From Cavia porcellus (Eukaryota; Chordata; Mammalia; Rodentia; Caviidae), in contig NW_026947502.1 in NCBI RefSeq assembly GCF_034190915.1, positions 35,742,785 to 35,806,784 of the forward strand: a stretch of 64,000 bases of DNA. Reading direction: 5' to 3'. This document shows, in pieces, positions 1-11,477 of this stretch. The notes beneath the pieces are model-generated. The model was not told the origin of the DNA. It ran no database searches and worked only from the letters and a program-made list of their open reading frames with translations. Numbering within the stretch: the stretch's first letter is position 1; the number at the start of each line of letters is the position of its first letter. The position numbers and the translations under genes were made by a program.

Positions 1-504
1 GAATCCTTTCCTATACATTCTCAGTTTAATCACTATGTAAAAACTGAGGACAACTCATGTATATTAATAGAACTCTTTCCTTGAAAATTACAAATAGCCA
101 ACTCCAGATGCTGGCACTCTTAAATTTAAACCTCTGCCTGCTTGACTTAGAGAAATTGCCGTTCTCTCCTTGCATTTCTCCTTCCTTAACTGAAGTTGAA
201 AATTGCCTCAGGGAGGGAATTGGAGCAATAATATTTCTGCTTTTTATTTTAATCTGTAGCTTGTGCTTATTGGAACATAATAGGATTTAAACCATGGACC
301 TAAGTAATACAGTAGAAGACTTTAAGATTGCAAAAGCTTCTAGAATCTTCAGACCGCTCTATATTTTAGACACAAATCAAAGATCTGAGAATGTTATTTG
401 ATTTAAAAGGTATCTCAATAGTTTTATTATTTTAATGAATGTAGCACAAGCTACAGATTAAAATAAAAATGGATTATTTTAATGGATAATATTTCCTTTA
501 TAGG
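1..504. other. AT-rich non-coding sequence
   Basis: I see no recognisable gene or named repeat here. The sequence is AT-rich and the short open frames in it have no recognisable protein character. Confidence 0.5.
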
Positions 505-939
505 TGTTGTGGACCTGGAATGTACCCCAAAAATATATGTGCTGGGGTCTTAGTTGGCATCTGATGAACTTTTGGAGGGTGATTATATCTAATTTCATCA
601 GTGATGGATTCATACTTAGATGGAATTTTTAGATAATGGAAACTTAGACAAGATGGCCTACTGCCTAAGTATATTAAAGATATACCAGATTACTGGAATA
701 CGATTGGATATACCTTGTCCTTACCTCTTCCTCGTGGGCTTGGTCACTCCATTTATGCTTCCTTTCTACATGGAGTGAGCAGCTTTCTTCCAACACCATG
801 TTTCTGCCTGGAGTAGGTCCTAAAACCAATGGAGCCAAATGAGCATGGACCTAAACCCCTGAAACTGTGAATCAAAACAAACTTCTTCATCTGAGGTTGT
901 GTTTCTTTAGGTATTTTGTCACAGTGACAGAAATCTGGG
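505..939 (+). mobile_element. MLT1-like MaLR solo LTR
   Basis: This has the plan of an ancient mammalian MaLR (MLT1-type) LTR in sense orientation. It opens with TGTTGTGGACCTGGAATGTA, followed by the 'ccccaaaa', 'gtgagcagctttc', 'accatg...ctgcctgg' and 'aaactgtgaatcaaaacaaac' blocks, and closes near 'attttgtcacagtgacagaa'. The usual 'ctgactaataca' end is missing or eroded, so the right boundary is approximate. Divergence looks high, consistent with an old non-autonomous ERVL-related element. No internal region is attached. Confidence 0.75.
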
Positions 940-1164
940 TGTTAAATGGTATTTATTCTCATGCTATGGTCTCAAGAAAACTTGGGGTGGTTTAAATCAA
1001 TGAAAAGTCCTTAATTAACTGAGAAAACTGCATTTCAGAATGTGAATGATCCTGTGTTGTCACTCCAAGTATTTCTTCTTATATTTAGAGAAAAGATAAT
1101 TTTATACATATTTCATAACCTAAAGTTTAATAATTGATATTTCATACTTTCTACCATGTTGCTT

Positions 1165-1335
1165 AAGGAGGAACATTCTCAGACATGCATCATTAAGCAA
1201 TTTTTTTCTTGACCAAATGTTACAGAATATACTTGCAATGGCTATGATGTCATTAAGCAATGTAATCTTATGGGGCCACTATGGTATATGAGGTTCATTG
1301 ATGATCAAATTCTGCTGTGTGGTGCATGACTGCAA
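1165..1335 (+). mobile_element. Ancient DNA-transposon-like (MITE) fragment
   Basis: The blocks 'atgcatcattaagcaattt', 'aatcttatggggccac' and the end 'ggtgcatgactg' match the layout of an old, widespread mammalian non-autonomous DNA element. I cannot name the family securely. A related piece in the opposite orientation lies at 18547-18625. Confidence 0.45.
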
Positions 1336-2670
1336 TGCTATATGAACTGATCAGTTAGAATTCAGAAAATTCTCCAGGTTTTACAGTGGTTGAGAAGCCT
1401 TAAGTGTAAAGAAAGGAAATATATGTTGATTCTCTTAAGATATTTTCGATAGCACATTCAGACATGACAAAAATGAGCTAAAATATTCAGAAAAAAATGT
1501 ATCAATACGTTTATAACCTAGGAATAGAAGTAATCTTCTCTTGCAAAAAGCAGACATAAATAATTACTTCAAATTTGAGAGCTGGATAGAAATCTTCACA
1601 GATTTATGAGTTCTATAGGAAAGACTTTTCATAATCATTACTGCATATTTGTGCCTTATTTGTTAAAGTTTTTGATAGAGAAACTCTGGAATGTACCTTA
1701 ACTGTTTTCAGCCCTTTTTCTGAAACAATTCGTTCTCTAGTCAAACCTGAACAAGTATTGGGACATTTCAGAATCCATATTTCAAGATAGCTTGGGAGCC
1801 GGAAGCCTGTCACAAGGGTCTGGCACTGTGACAATTTTAAAAATTTATCTTATAATAAACTTTCTCTTTACACTATACTTAGTATGTCTTTATGACTTTT
1901 TAATGTAGATATATTATATGTGAATTGAACAAGGGATATTTGACTAGAGTTTTATGGCTCAGAAAGTATTTTTCCTTTATTACCTTAATCCTCATATTAC
2001 TGTCCTGAGTAAGATGTTATATAGACATGTGTTACCTGCAATTTTCTCTGCTAAAAATTTCTTTTGTTCCCATTACACTTTCAGTAACTATCTCCCACGT
2101 GCTCTTTGGGGGACCTCTGTCCTATGCACATGGCTTCAGGAGGGCTGATATCCTCTCCTGCTGTTCCTTGCTCCTTGTCTCCTGGTATTGTCATAGCAAC
2201 CATTCCCATCTTCCTATTGATGAGTGACTGCTTAGGAAATTGCTTATGATTCTAGTGGGCCCTGTAGGAGCCATTGGTGACTCTTCCCTGCTGAAATTAA
2301 TGTTGAGAAAATGTCATCTTGCCTAGGAGGCCTGTTACTAGATGGATAACAATTTGAAGGTGCTTGGAATATCCAGGTTACCTAGAGTAGGAGAAAATGA
2401 GGCTAACCTGCTGAGATGAGTGTAGATGATAGACAGAAGAATTTCTGAGTGAGTTGGACTCCTGGATCCAACAATATTTGAGCTGTTTCATATGCTGATA
2501 AATTATTTTCCCTTGAATTAATTTAAATTGGATCTATGTCTCTTACAATCTAAAGACATTTTTGCTTACAAACAATTTTGCCTTCTTTTAGATATGAACA
2601 ACTGAAGTTCAAACTGAAGTTGAGATAAGTGATCTGTGTTTATGTGATATAATTAAAATACAGTATCTAT
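1336..2670. other. Unassigned non-coding sequence
   Basis: No gene or named repeat recognised. The short open frames near 1.6-2.2 kb are under 75 codons and look like chance. Confidence 0.45.
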
Positions 2671-2991
2671 TTAAATTAAAAATATTATAGTAAAAGACAC
2701 AGTGCCATTAATCCTTCTCAAAACATTCCCCCTGCCTTCAAAGGCACATATCCCATTTTCCATGCCACTTTCTAAAGCAGCTCTGAAGTTCTGTTTCATG
2801 AACATCTCTAGTTGTGCTGTTGTGGCCGCCTTGGTATGAAGAACTGGTTTGAAACATTTACTTTTCATGATCATTTTGCCTTTGTAGAAGAGGTGTAGAT
2901 CACAGGTTGCTGGATCCAGAGAAGAAGGGCACGCTCTAAATGTCACCACATGCTTGCCTTTCCGTGATCTAGCATTGACAGCAGCATGCAC
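2671..2991 (-). pseudogene. Unrecognised 106-codon frame, possible retrocopy fragment
   Basis: An uninterrupted minus-strand frame of 106 codons sits in otherwise stop-rich, AT-rich sequence. Its base composition is more balanced than its flanks, and the translation has a mixed, globular-looking composition (for example KMIMKSKCFKP and MFMKQNFRAALESGMENG). The last residues (FTIIFLI) come from AT-rich sequence and probably lie beyond any real coding part. I see no convincing poly-A tail or flanking duplication. I do not recognise a parent protein. It could be a processed-pseudogene fragment, an exon or chance. Confidence 0.25.
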
Positions 2992-3010
2992 TGGATTTTT
3001 AAATCATGCT

Positions 3011-4479
3011 TCATAAAGACACTCATGAAAAGCAACTTTCAAAACTGCTTCTGAAACAGACAAGAATGGTGGGCTAGGTGTGTTCAGAGCTGGGAGAATA
3101 TTCTGATAGGGATTAGTAACAATGAGCCTTTTACTCTAAAAATTTTTGAAAATTTAAACACTTACCATACGTTTTTATTTCACCTCATTTGTGTGGTGTG
3201 AGAGATTTGAATAAAACTTGTTCTCAGTTTAGCTAACTATGCTGCCTGATCAAGCTAGCCTTGCTTTGCTTGTCAAAGTAAATATCTGTGATTTTTTGGA
3301 TTTTGTTTCTTTTGTTTTGTGTGACTTTTTGGTAAGTGATCTTGCTTCTTTTCTCCCCAAAGAGTTTTCTTATGTGATTCCTTTTCTGTTCTCACAATGC
3401 ACAAATATATTTTGTGTCTCTGGTTCTTTTGTGACACCATACCTGTCCTGCCTCTACAAGGCCAGATCCCCATGCTTTAGGTCTCTAGCTTATAATAGAT
3501 TATCTACAGAATGACACTCAAGTCATTTTAATTCTAATTCTACAAATGATACAGATAGAGCCAAGCTGGCCATCCATCTTATGCTGTTACCAAATCTTAA
3601 AAACAAATAAACAAACAAAACATTCTATGGTGATCTGTGAGGGAAGAAAGAATTCTTTCGATTTTAAAAACCTGAATCAGTCAGCCTGTGCTTTCCTGTG
3701 AGACCAAAGGCATAGAAATGGGTTCAGAATCGAGGAAAAGAATATTTTCACACTTTGTGAACAGTAAGAAAGGAAAGGGAACAAGTAATTTGATTCTTGA
3801 AAGGTTAAATACAGGAATATCTTCCAATTTGACTTTTTTGGAGAAAGAGCTGCTCTATAAATAAATTTTGAAGAAAGATTTTAAGCAAATAAAACTATTT
3901 TCAAAAATCTATTTTGACAATTGTGAGATTGAGAGAGTTCTAAGCTCTCATGCATGTCCTGCTGCTTTGCTCTGTGAAGCTGAGTTCTGATGTAGTCTAT
4001 TTCCTTGGAGACTTAGGTGTCTCAGAGCTGCTGGAAGACCATGCAATGTGATGTACTCTGTATTTGTTCATTAAATTTTTACCTGTTTCAAAAATATGAC
4101 TTTTCCTATGTATTTTTAATTTTCTCTCACCAGCCATTTCTGATTATGGCTGTGTTTTTTGCTGTTGCTTTAAATTTTCTGTCATATTTTATACACGATC
4201 TGTTTGAAGCTGCCTCCAGCTCACTCTTTACAGAATAGAGCATGAAGAATTTGTAGCAATTTCTTTTCTCTAAGCACTAAGATATATCTCCCATTTACAT
4301 CTCTTGTGTCCAGCTGAGCTTGGACACAAAAGATCCCTGAATCTAAGGTAGAGACAGGAAGTAGAACTAAGACACATACCTGTCCAATGGTAACAACTGT
4401 CATTTTGCTAACCAGTTTTAAGTTTCTAGGGCTGTTCCTTATCTCAGTAAGACTTTGCAAGAAGCTTAGAGGAAGATTT
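3011..4479. other. Unassigned non-coding sequence
   Basis: No gene recognised. A short A-rich simple stretch ('aaacaaataaacaaacaaaa') begins near 3600. Confidence 0.45.
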
Positions 4480-4610
4480 GCAAGACAGTGTGCTACCCGC
4501 TTTACATATATTATTTCATTTGGTGCTCAAACATTCCTAGGTGAGTGTCAGGGATGAAAAATGACTTGAATTTAAACCAGTGGCACATATTTTGACCTCA
4601 GGGTACTGAA
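4480..4610 (-). repeat. MIR-like SINE fragment, antisense
   Basis: 'gctttacatatattatttcatttggtgctcaaacattc' (4499-4536) is the antisense 3' part of a MIR ('cactttacata..attatctcattt..tcctcaca'). The rest is strongly eroded, so the right edge is approximate. Confidence 0.4.
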
Positions 4611-4828
4611 TCTTGCAGAATATTTAACAACACAATGTAAGAATAATTCTATTACGTGGGGTTCTATTTCGCAAGATCTAGTGCTCAGTGTCACAGAGCA
4701 AATAGTTCAGTTCTATTTGTGTCAGAGGTTATATTCTTTACCACCACTCTTTTGGTCTTAATTTCTTACCTACAATGTACCTAGTTTTTCTGCTTATTAT
4801 AGCAAGTCTTTTATATGGCCTGTTCTAC

Positions 4829-4971
4829 CTCTTTTCTTTTCTTTCTTTCTCTTGTTTTCTTTTTCTTTTCTTTAGTGTGGCACTGGAAATTGAATCCAGG
4901 GCCTTTGCACTGAGCTATGTCCCATCTCCCAGAATGCTAGAATTATAGGTACATACCACCATATTTGCCTT
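4829..4971 (-). repeat. ID+B1 composite SINE (B1-dID/B4-like), antisense
   Basis: A pyrimidine-rich block (4829-4873, the A-rich tail on the other strand) is followed by a reversed ID/tRNA-Ala unit ('cactggaaattgaatccagg', 'gcactgagctatgtccc') and a reversed B1/7SL end ('atgctagaattataggtac', 'ataccacca'). The order tail, ID, B1 on the plus strand fits a B1-ID dimer inserted in minus orientation. Such dimers are rodent-specific, so this is one of the better taxonomic clues in the window. Confidence 0.6.
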
Positions 4972-5344
4972 AAATCCTTTTTTTAAAAATCTAGGCCTGT
5001 CATCCTTTCCCCACATAGTCAACCTATCTGTAGATAAACTTTGTATTTCCAGTATTCCCACTTGATTCCAAATTTGGTTCTATGTATGTTCTTTGCATAC
5101 CTTGCTGAGAATAGTAGTTTTCCAGAACATTTAAACATATGTTTATATAATTAATCTGTCTTTTTTTTTCTAGCATGATACCCACATATATGTGTACATA
5201 TACCTACAATAAATATATACATATACACTATGTGGGTTTCTCCTATATCTGGCTTATTGTGTGTGCACATACAGATTCGAAGACCCTTTGCCATATCTCA
5301 GTGGTCCTCTGTGGTCTACAGTCCACAACCTGAGATCGCTGAGT

Positions 5345-5555
5345 AAGAGCAGCTTATTGTAGTGGAAGAAAGCCAGCCTCAACAGTAAAACAATTTTGAG
5401 TTCAAACTCTCATTCTGAAACTCTCAAGTTTTCATGAAATTGATGATGAAACTTTCCCACCACCCAAGATCACTATCTTTGTCTAAGAGTTGTTGTAATG
5501 AATAAATCAGGCATTTAAAGTGCTTCACACATATTATCAAACAACCTATTCCTTC
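5345..5555 (+). repeat. MIR SINE
   Basis: The order 'attgtagtggaagaaagcc', 'gagttcaaactct', 'gttgttgtaatgaataaat' and 'aaagtgcttcacacat' follows the MIR consensus in sense orientation, from the tRNA-related head to the core and 3' end. Confidence 0.55.
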
Positions 5556-6147
5556 ATGAGAAATCATGGTTTGGATGTTCAAAGATAAACAGAGAACTAT
5601 GCACTAGCTTTGACCCTCAATCCATGGCTACTTTGGTAACAGTCTGAAATTATAAGATTTATTAAAAAATAAAATAGAAATAAGGACTTCTTGTATTGTG
5701 TTATGTAATAATGGCCAATACATCATTCTATGGAAATATAATTTTCTTTTCATATCTCTGCTGTTGTGTGGAACAGTAAACAAATTGTAGACCTAAATTA
5801 ACAGCTTTGATAGACATTGTTTTTTGCAACATGATTTAAAGAAAGATTTTTTTTTCTTCTAGGTTATATTACAAATTAGATCTAAGGCCAAATTTAATTT
5901 TCACTTGATGGGAAGCAGCTATGGTTGCAGAGGGGATCCCATAGGTCCCAGTGAATTTCAGTCTGTTAAAATTACAAACTGTCTGACCTACAAGTGAGTT
6001 CCAGAATTTAAAAGAAAAATTAAAGCAAAGAACATTGCAATATTTTTAAAAATACTCTGGCTCTGCTGGAAAAGTGACTCTGTTGTACAGTTGGTGATTT
6101 CTAGTATCATCAGAATATATTTGATATATATTCATACTTATAGTTTA
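5556..6147. other. Unassigned non-coding sequence
   Basis: No gene or repeat recognised between the MIR and the left end of the hAT element. Confidence 0.45.
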
Positions 6148-6684
6148 CAGAAGCAGTACCCAACCTTTCTGACATAGGGCCCAGTTTCATGGAAATAAGT
6201 TTTCCATGAAACAGGGTCAGGGTGGTTGTGTTGGTATGTTTCAGGATGATTCAAGCACACTTATTTATTGTGTACTTTATTTCTATTATTATTTTATGAT
6301 ATATAATGAAATAATTACAGTTCACCATAATGCAGAATCGGTGGGAGCTCTGAGCTCATGCTGCAGTTAGAGAGTTCCATGTGGGATGAAAGGAAACTTT
6401 GACAACCAAAGTCTGTTGCTTATGTTCAGTATACTCCATGATCTCTTTTTGGTTGCTGTCACCACAGATAAATAACCCTGCTTTACTTTACAAAGATCCC
6501 ACATTGGAAATGAAAGTGTGCTTTTCAGTGGTAATAAAAATGAACACTCCTTGTGGCAATCTCAGGATATTCTTCCTTGGCTAATATAGAATATATGAAG
6601 ATTTGAAGTTGTTCCAAACATACTTTTAAAGCTACTGTCATTTTCATTTTCAGTCTCAAACAGTCGATTCTTTTCTAGAGTGGA

Positions 6685-7172
6685 TGTAGTGGTTGATTCA
6701 TTGTGTCAACCTGAGATATTTAGAAGCTTATCTAAATGGGTTTAGCAACTCTACACCCAGGATGTAAAAGAAGATCCACCCTAGGGTGGCTCCTCACCTG
6801 GAAGTATAAAAGGGAAGGAGGAAGGAGGAATGCATTCCATTTTTGGGAGAAGCGCCAGTCTTTGCCTTTGGTTTAGACCTTGTCTCCTGGCTTTCGGTGT
6901 AGACTCTTCAGATTTCTGGCAAAGACTCTTCAGCCTTTCAGCGTAGAGCCTTCAGCCTTCTGTCGCAGACCCATCATCCTGCTGGACTTGCACAAGACAC
7001 TGGACTGAACTCCAGACCTTCGATCGAATCCTTCGGCCTCCAGTGTGTAGACACTTTCTGCACGCTTCCTGATCGGACTCTGTGGCTGACCATTGTCAGC
7101 CAATCTTGTTTCTTTTACATTTGTATATCTCATGTTATATCTGTTCTCTCTAGTAAAACCCTGACTAATACA
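6685..7172 (+). mobile_element. ERVL-type solo LTR with 5-bp TSD GTGGA
   Basis: The element begins TGTAGTGGTTGATTCATTGT and ends CCCTGACTAATACA, giving the TG...CA termini of retroviral LTRs. It is flanked by a perfect 5-bp direct repeat GTGGA (6680-6684 and 7173-7177). A TATA-like 'tataaaa' sits at about 6805-6811, consistent with plus orientation. The opening and closing motifs resemble ERVL/MLT2-type LTRs. It lies inside the hAT transposase remnant, so it inserted later. No internal retroviral sequence is present. Confidence 0.75.
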
Positions 7173-7294
7173 GTGGACAAAATCTATTCACTTGGTTTAT
7201 TCACAAATGTTTACAGGTCCATTCCTTCCCAGTTCAGGGGTGTTCTGTGTTTCAGAAATAATGCTCAAACCCCTTAGGATAAAGTAGACTTTGT

Positions 7295-7312
7295 CTGTTT
7301 TTTTTTTTTTTT
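7295..7312. repeat. Poly-T tract
   Basis: A T-run of about 15 bases lies within the hAT remnant, next to the transposase block. I read it as a simple expansion, because coding similarity continues on the far side of the LTR. Confidence 0.6.
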
Positions 7313-9226
7313 AAACTTCTGCTAATGTTTGATATATGTCAACAATCCCAACATTCACTTCTCTGTCCCATTATTACAGTTTGGCTTTGTATGTAACTGC
7401 TATATCTCCTGACCTGAACACAACTATTGTTCTCTGAAGTCATAGACTGAGTTCCTTTAGCAGACTGAATATGTCACATAAGTAGGCAAATTAAAATGTG
7501 CCGCCAGTGGTGACTGTTTTTATAAAGAAATACCTGGACTAACTCTTATAACTAAAAAACTCTAGCCAGTGAGCTACCTTTAGAAATCCATCTCATTTCT
7601 GAGTTTAAGAAGAAACATGTGCCCTATATCAGCCTCCTCACAGAGCTACATGAACAGATGTGAGTTAAGGGCATGTACTTTAATATGATCAATAATTTTA
7701 ATCATGCTTTGCAAACATAGAGCCAACATGCCTCTATGGATGGCACTGTGTATACATTCAGAAATGACTTCTTTGACTCGACTAGTAAATCCAGAAAACT
7801 GTCCAATCAGGGCAGCTGTTTCATCAATGCATATACTGACACAAAATGACCAGCTAAGCTGTGTAATGCTATGTAATCATTCAAATATTTTAAGAGTTCT
7901 ACAGCTGTTGTGTTGGTTGGCAATAAAAGTGCATATAGCATATCCTCATGTAAATCTTCATGAAATATATATTAAACAAAGGCAAGCATTGTTGCCTTTA
8001 TTGGTAGACCTGTCCACCTGCTTTGCATACCACAGTGACTCATTAATCCTCTCTAAAAATCTTCAATGTCCTCTGCTATTTCATCAATTTGTCTGGTATG
8101 GTATTAGCTGAAAAGGAGCATATGTTACTTTTTGAACTGTAGCCTCTCCTAAAAGTCCACAATAAATGTCCTTTTAGCAGGCAAGATAAGGTCTTCATTA
8201 GTAAAGGACTCCTTAGCTTTACAATGTGGTTAGCCACTGAGACTGTTGCTTTCAGTGTAAAAACATTTGATGCCATGGTGGCCCTAAGTAATTGCTTCTG
8301 TTCTTTCTGTGAATGATTTTATCTTTTGAAGCAGTTTTAAAGATTTTACACCTGGACAGCCAGTCATCATATATTATGTAAAGTGAGCTTAGAGAATAAA
8401 AATCACTTCTTACGATGAATCTGTAGTTTAAGTAGGACCTTTGCTATTTTCTTTTAAATGTATATTTCTTTTTGTTGACAGTCTGAGAATTTTTTACTTT
8501 TGTATCATTGTGTTTTTCTCTCTTTTTCAAAGAAGTTTTCCAGTGACTGAGTTTGTTACTCCTTTTTAGCTAGAGTGAGCTAGTGTGTTTACCAAAACTG
8601 CAAATGAGACAAGTGCCTGGTATGGGAAAGAGTTGTGGGTGAAGTAGTAAATAGAATAGTTGTTGGGCTCTGTTTGGACTAAAATAAGTGTTAGATCCTG
8701 ACTAACCACTGGATGCAAACATAGGAATGAAGTACATCAACACACTTGCCACTTATAAATCCTGCTATCAGAGGTAACTGAACTATTATTTGCCACTCAC
8801 TGATAGGTTTTTTTGATGAGTCTGCAAGTAATTGATTTATTATGGTCTCTGTATAGTCAAACTCTCTGTGGATGTGAATCTGTATTTCCAACCACTCCCC
8901 AGTGCTAGCATCACTGCCTCAGCTCCACCTTACCTCATTTGGCATTAGGTTTTCAACAAGAGTGTGTAACCTTAATCCCTGACATGCACAATTCATAGTA
9001 AGGTTTACACTTCTATGAGAAATAACACTATAACTGGTCTGACAGGAAGTAAACTGCAAGGTGTAATGTGCATGATAAAGAGTAGCTTCAAATACAGGTG
9101 AAGCTTTGCTAGCTTACCATTGCTCCTTCCTGCTATGTGATTTAATTGCTCACTATCCCTGGAAGGTTCCACCAGGTTTCAGTGAATCTGGAGAAATCTG
9201 AAGACCATAGTAGGTTTTATCTACTA

Positions 9227-9613
9227 TGTTATGGTTTGTGTCTGGATGTCCCCCTCAAGCCTCATGCAGTCATTGTGGGCTTTGCAGGGCTGCTGAATCT
9301 AGTTTGTGATTGGTTCATTGTCTAGTGGTAATACTGGTGGTGTGAGTGCTGTACTCTGGGGTGGGTAACTTGCATGCAATATAAGGAAGGGAAAGAGGCT
9401 TGCTCTTCTCTTGCCCTTTTGCTTTTTGCTCTTGTTACTTTTGCTATCTGCCACAGCTACCTAGAATAGTTGTCCTCAACCATGATACTCTGCTTTGGAG
9501 CCAGCAGACTGTGGACTGAAACCTCCACAAACTGTAAGCTAAATAAACCTTTCCTTCTTTCACTTTGGGTATTAGGTATTTTGTCTCAACAATGAGGAAA
9601 GATAAGCAAGACA
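9227..9613 (+). mobile_element. MaLR solo LTR (MST/rodent-MaLR type)
   Basis: Starts TGTTATGGTTTGTGTCTGGA and ends '...gataagcaagaca', with imperfect 5-bp flanks TACTA (9222-9226) and TGCTA (9614-9618). A TATA-like 'atataagg' lies near 9379, and AATAAA at 9541-9546 is the LTR polyadenylation signal, which fixes plus orientation. The closing block 'ggtattttgtctcaacaatg' is shared, in reverse, with the LTRs at 34591 and 43201. Confidence 0.8.
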
Positions 9614-9982
9614 TGCTATGATTGTTCATCTTGCTGAATACTTATCTTTGTCATCTTTACCATCCTGTCACTCTTGAAGGTAACAAATAATTCAACATGA
9701 ATTTTTATTTTCTTTCTTTCTTATTTTCTTCAGAGAGAAGACACGGAAGATAAAGTGCCCCCTGTCTTTAATGAGTTGGAGTACAAACTCTTTGACTAGA
9801 ACTTCCTTCTGTTTTATCATATGCTCAGATACTGACCACTAGCTCCAGCCAGACTTGCCAAAAGAGTGGCAGTTATTATTAAGTACTTTGTTTACTTCTG
9901 CTTAAGTGATCTCCTTCTCAGTTTCCTGCTAATTTGTCTCAGTCCCTGTGGTTTCCTTCAACCTCTTTGTTTCTTTTTACAG

Positions 9983-10400
9983 TATTGCTATAGCAAGTTA
10001 CCACAGCCATAGTGACAGAAACATTAGTTTGTTATAGTTCTGGAGGACAGCAGTCTCTGATGAGTTACATGGCTAAAATCAAAGTGTCAGTTGGTTTACC
10101 CTCTCCTAGGGGAACTAGGGGAGAATATGTTCCCTTTCTTTTTTCAGCTTCTAGAGTCTGTCTTCCTTCTCTGAATCATCATCATTTTTACTACTCTGTT
10201 TCTGTCATCATAAGGACTTCTGTGTCTCTTCTTCTTGTGTCTCCCTTTTAAAGACCCTCGTGATTACATGGTACCAACTTGTACAATCTCCCCATTTCAA
10301 CTTCTACAAAGTTCTTTTTTCATGTAGGGTGTCCTATTCACATAATATAAAGATTAGGATTTAGACATTTTTAGGGAACAATATCCAGGGTGCCATGCCT
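9983..10400 (-). repeat. Ancient LTR-like repeat, antisense
   Basis: The layout 'ttgctatagcaagttaccac', 'tagttctggagg', 'agcttctagagtctg', 'ataaggacttctgtg', 'ccctcgtgattacatgg', 'acaatctccccatttcaa' belongs to a common old mammalian interspersed repeat of LTR type read backwards. I cannot assign the family with certainty. Confidence 0.5.
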
Positions 10401-11352
10401 CTATCTTATGGAGAATCGTTGAAAGAAAATGAAAGATTTTGTAGGTGCATAGAATGAACATGAAGCACCCAACAAAGAGTTTTGGCTCTAATGCTGACCT
10501 TGACATTACACTCACTGTTAACACAAAGTTTATCGGACAGAACAGGACAGCTGAGACCTCCGATTAGCCCACTACTATTGAACCCCCATATAAAATTGTA
10601 TAACTTGACATATTTATTTATATTAAAATATAAGTGACTTGAAAAAAACTTTACAGTGGATTGGAATTTTCTTCTAATGATTGCATTTATACCAAAAGTA
10701 ATAGCTCATCAAATTTGTTGTGAGAAACACTTCATTTAGACAAAGAAACCTACTTAGGATTTTAATTCAGGGTCTTTCTCTAATACTATGGCCTGTTCAC
10801 TTCAGGCCCTGTCTTGTACAGAACATAGAGGTCAAGATTTCACCGTATATGGCCCATTGATCAACTTAAAAAACTAACATTTCTATTCCCCAGTGCATAA
10901 CTAAGTAGTAGGTCTGATAATTTTAATAAAAGTTGAGAATTACTGAAAAAAAACATTATTGATTATTACTTTTAGTATTATAAAATCACAAATTGTTAGA
11001 ACTTGAAGAGATTAGCTCCGTTTTTTTCTCTTTAACACTCTCTTTTGAAATCGAAGATTTGGAGAAGTAAAATTTCTTACCTAAGACCCAACAATTACTT
11101 TGAGACAGAATGAAAATTATACTTACAGACTTGAGTTCATGTTTAAAGTTCACTGACTGTTGTGCTATTCATTTTCCTTCTGAGAAAAAAAATGTTGATG
11201 AAATTACTTTTCTTCAACTATAATAGTCCTACTTTTCAAAAGGGTCTTAGCAAAAAAGACTACTTATAAAATGACCATAAATGTTTTTATTTTCTGGTTG
11301 ATTTCCATTGTTGATATGAGATCCTCACACAAAACAATTGAAAAAATATTTT
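10401..11352. other. Unassigned AT-rich sequence
   Basis: No gene recognised. A weak MIR-like tail may lie near 11040-11150, too eroded to call. Confidence 0.4.
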
Positions 11353-11354
11353 AC

Positions 11355-11430
11355 TGACAGATGCATAGCTCAGTGGTAGAGAGTTTGAGTAGCATGTATG
11401 AGGCCCCATGCACTCATGGGTCTCTACGCA
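11355..11430 (+). repeat. ID-family SINE
   Basis: 'atgcatagctcagtggtag' is a diverged tRNA-Ala-type A-box region, followed by 'catgtatgaggccccatg'. The D-arm/A-box spacing and the simple-repeat tail immediately after (CA)n are typical of rodent ID elements. It is not a functional tRNA gene. Confidence 0.65.
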
Positions 11431-11431
11431 T

Positions 11432-11473
<42 letters not shown>
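11432..11473. repeat. (CA)n microsatellite
   Basis: Uninterrupted CA dinucleotide run forming the tail of the ID element. It creates spurious repetitive open frames on both strands. Confidence 0.95.

Positions 11474-11477
<4 letters not shown>

Larger units (their letters stand above)
6338..8350 (-). pseudogene. Decayed hAT transposase, ZBED/GTF2IRD2-like
   Basis: hAT transposases excise and reinsert DNA transposons, and relatives were domesticated as ZBED5 and in GTF2IRD2. Reading the minus strand in shifting frames gives blocks in the correct family order: a 'DEIAEDIED..ERINESLWYA' block near 8050, 'EDMLYALLLPTNTTAVELLKY' near 7920, 'SGFTSRVKEVISEC' at about 7765-7805, 'HRGMLALCLQSMIKIIDHIK' near 7700, 'LCEEA' near 7640, 'VNVGIVDIYQTLAEV' near 7325, then beyond the LTR 'SFKSMFGTTSNLHIF' near 6620. 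The frame ends close to the left terminus around 6338, where the expected stop codon now reads CGA. Many stops and frameshifts and an LTR insertion (6685-7172) make it non-functional. The N-terminal BED finger was not recognised in 8350-8940. Confidence 0.8.
6148..9155 (-). mobile_element. Near-complete fossil hAT-Charlie (Charlie8-like) transposon
   Basis: The left arm (6148-6395) has the hAT end 'cagaagcagtacccaacctt' and the block 'tttattgtgtactttatttctattattatt' followed by 'caccataatgcagaatcggtggg'. The right arm (about 8938-9150) carries the matching distal blocks ('ggcattaggttttc', 'ctggtctgacaggaagtaaactgca', 'caaatacaggtgaagctttgctagctta'). Usually only the two arms, fused by internal deletion, are found as a short non-autonomous repeat. 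Here the transposase interior is still between them on the minus strand. Subtracting the LTR at 6685-7172, the element is about 2.5 kb, a plausible full autonomous length. The outermost right end is eroded or cut. The Charlie8 label is from memory of the GTF2IRD2-type transposase and should be checked. Confidence 0.75.

Noticed and set aside
7704..8111. 135-codon plus-strand frame as a gene
   Set aside because: The minus strand of the same bases encodes recognisable hAT transposase blocks; the plus frame is its shadow.
9983..10400. Conserved coding region (79-codon frame at 10012-10251)
   Set aside because: The block order matches an old interspersed repeat read in reverse, so the frame is incidental.
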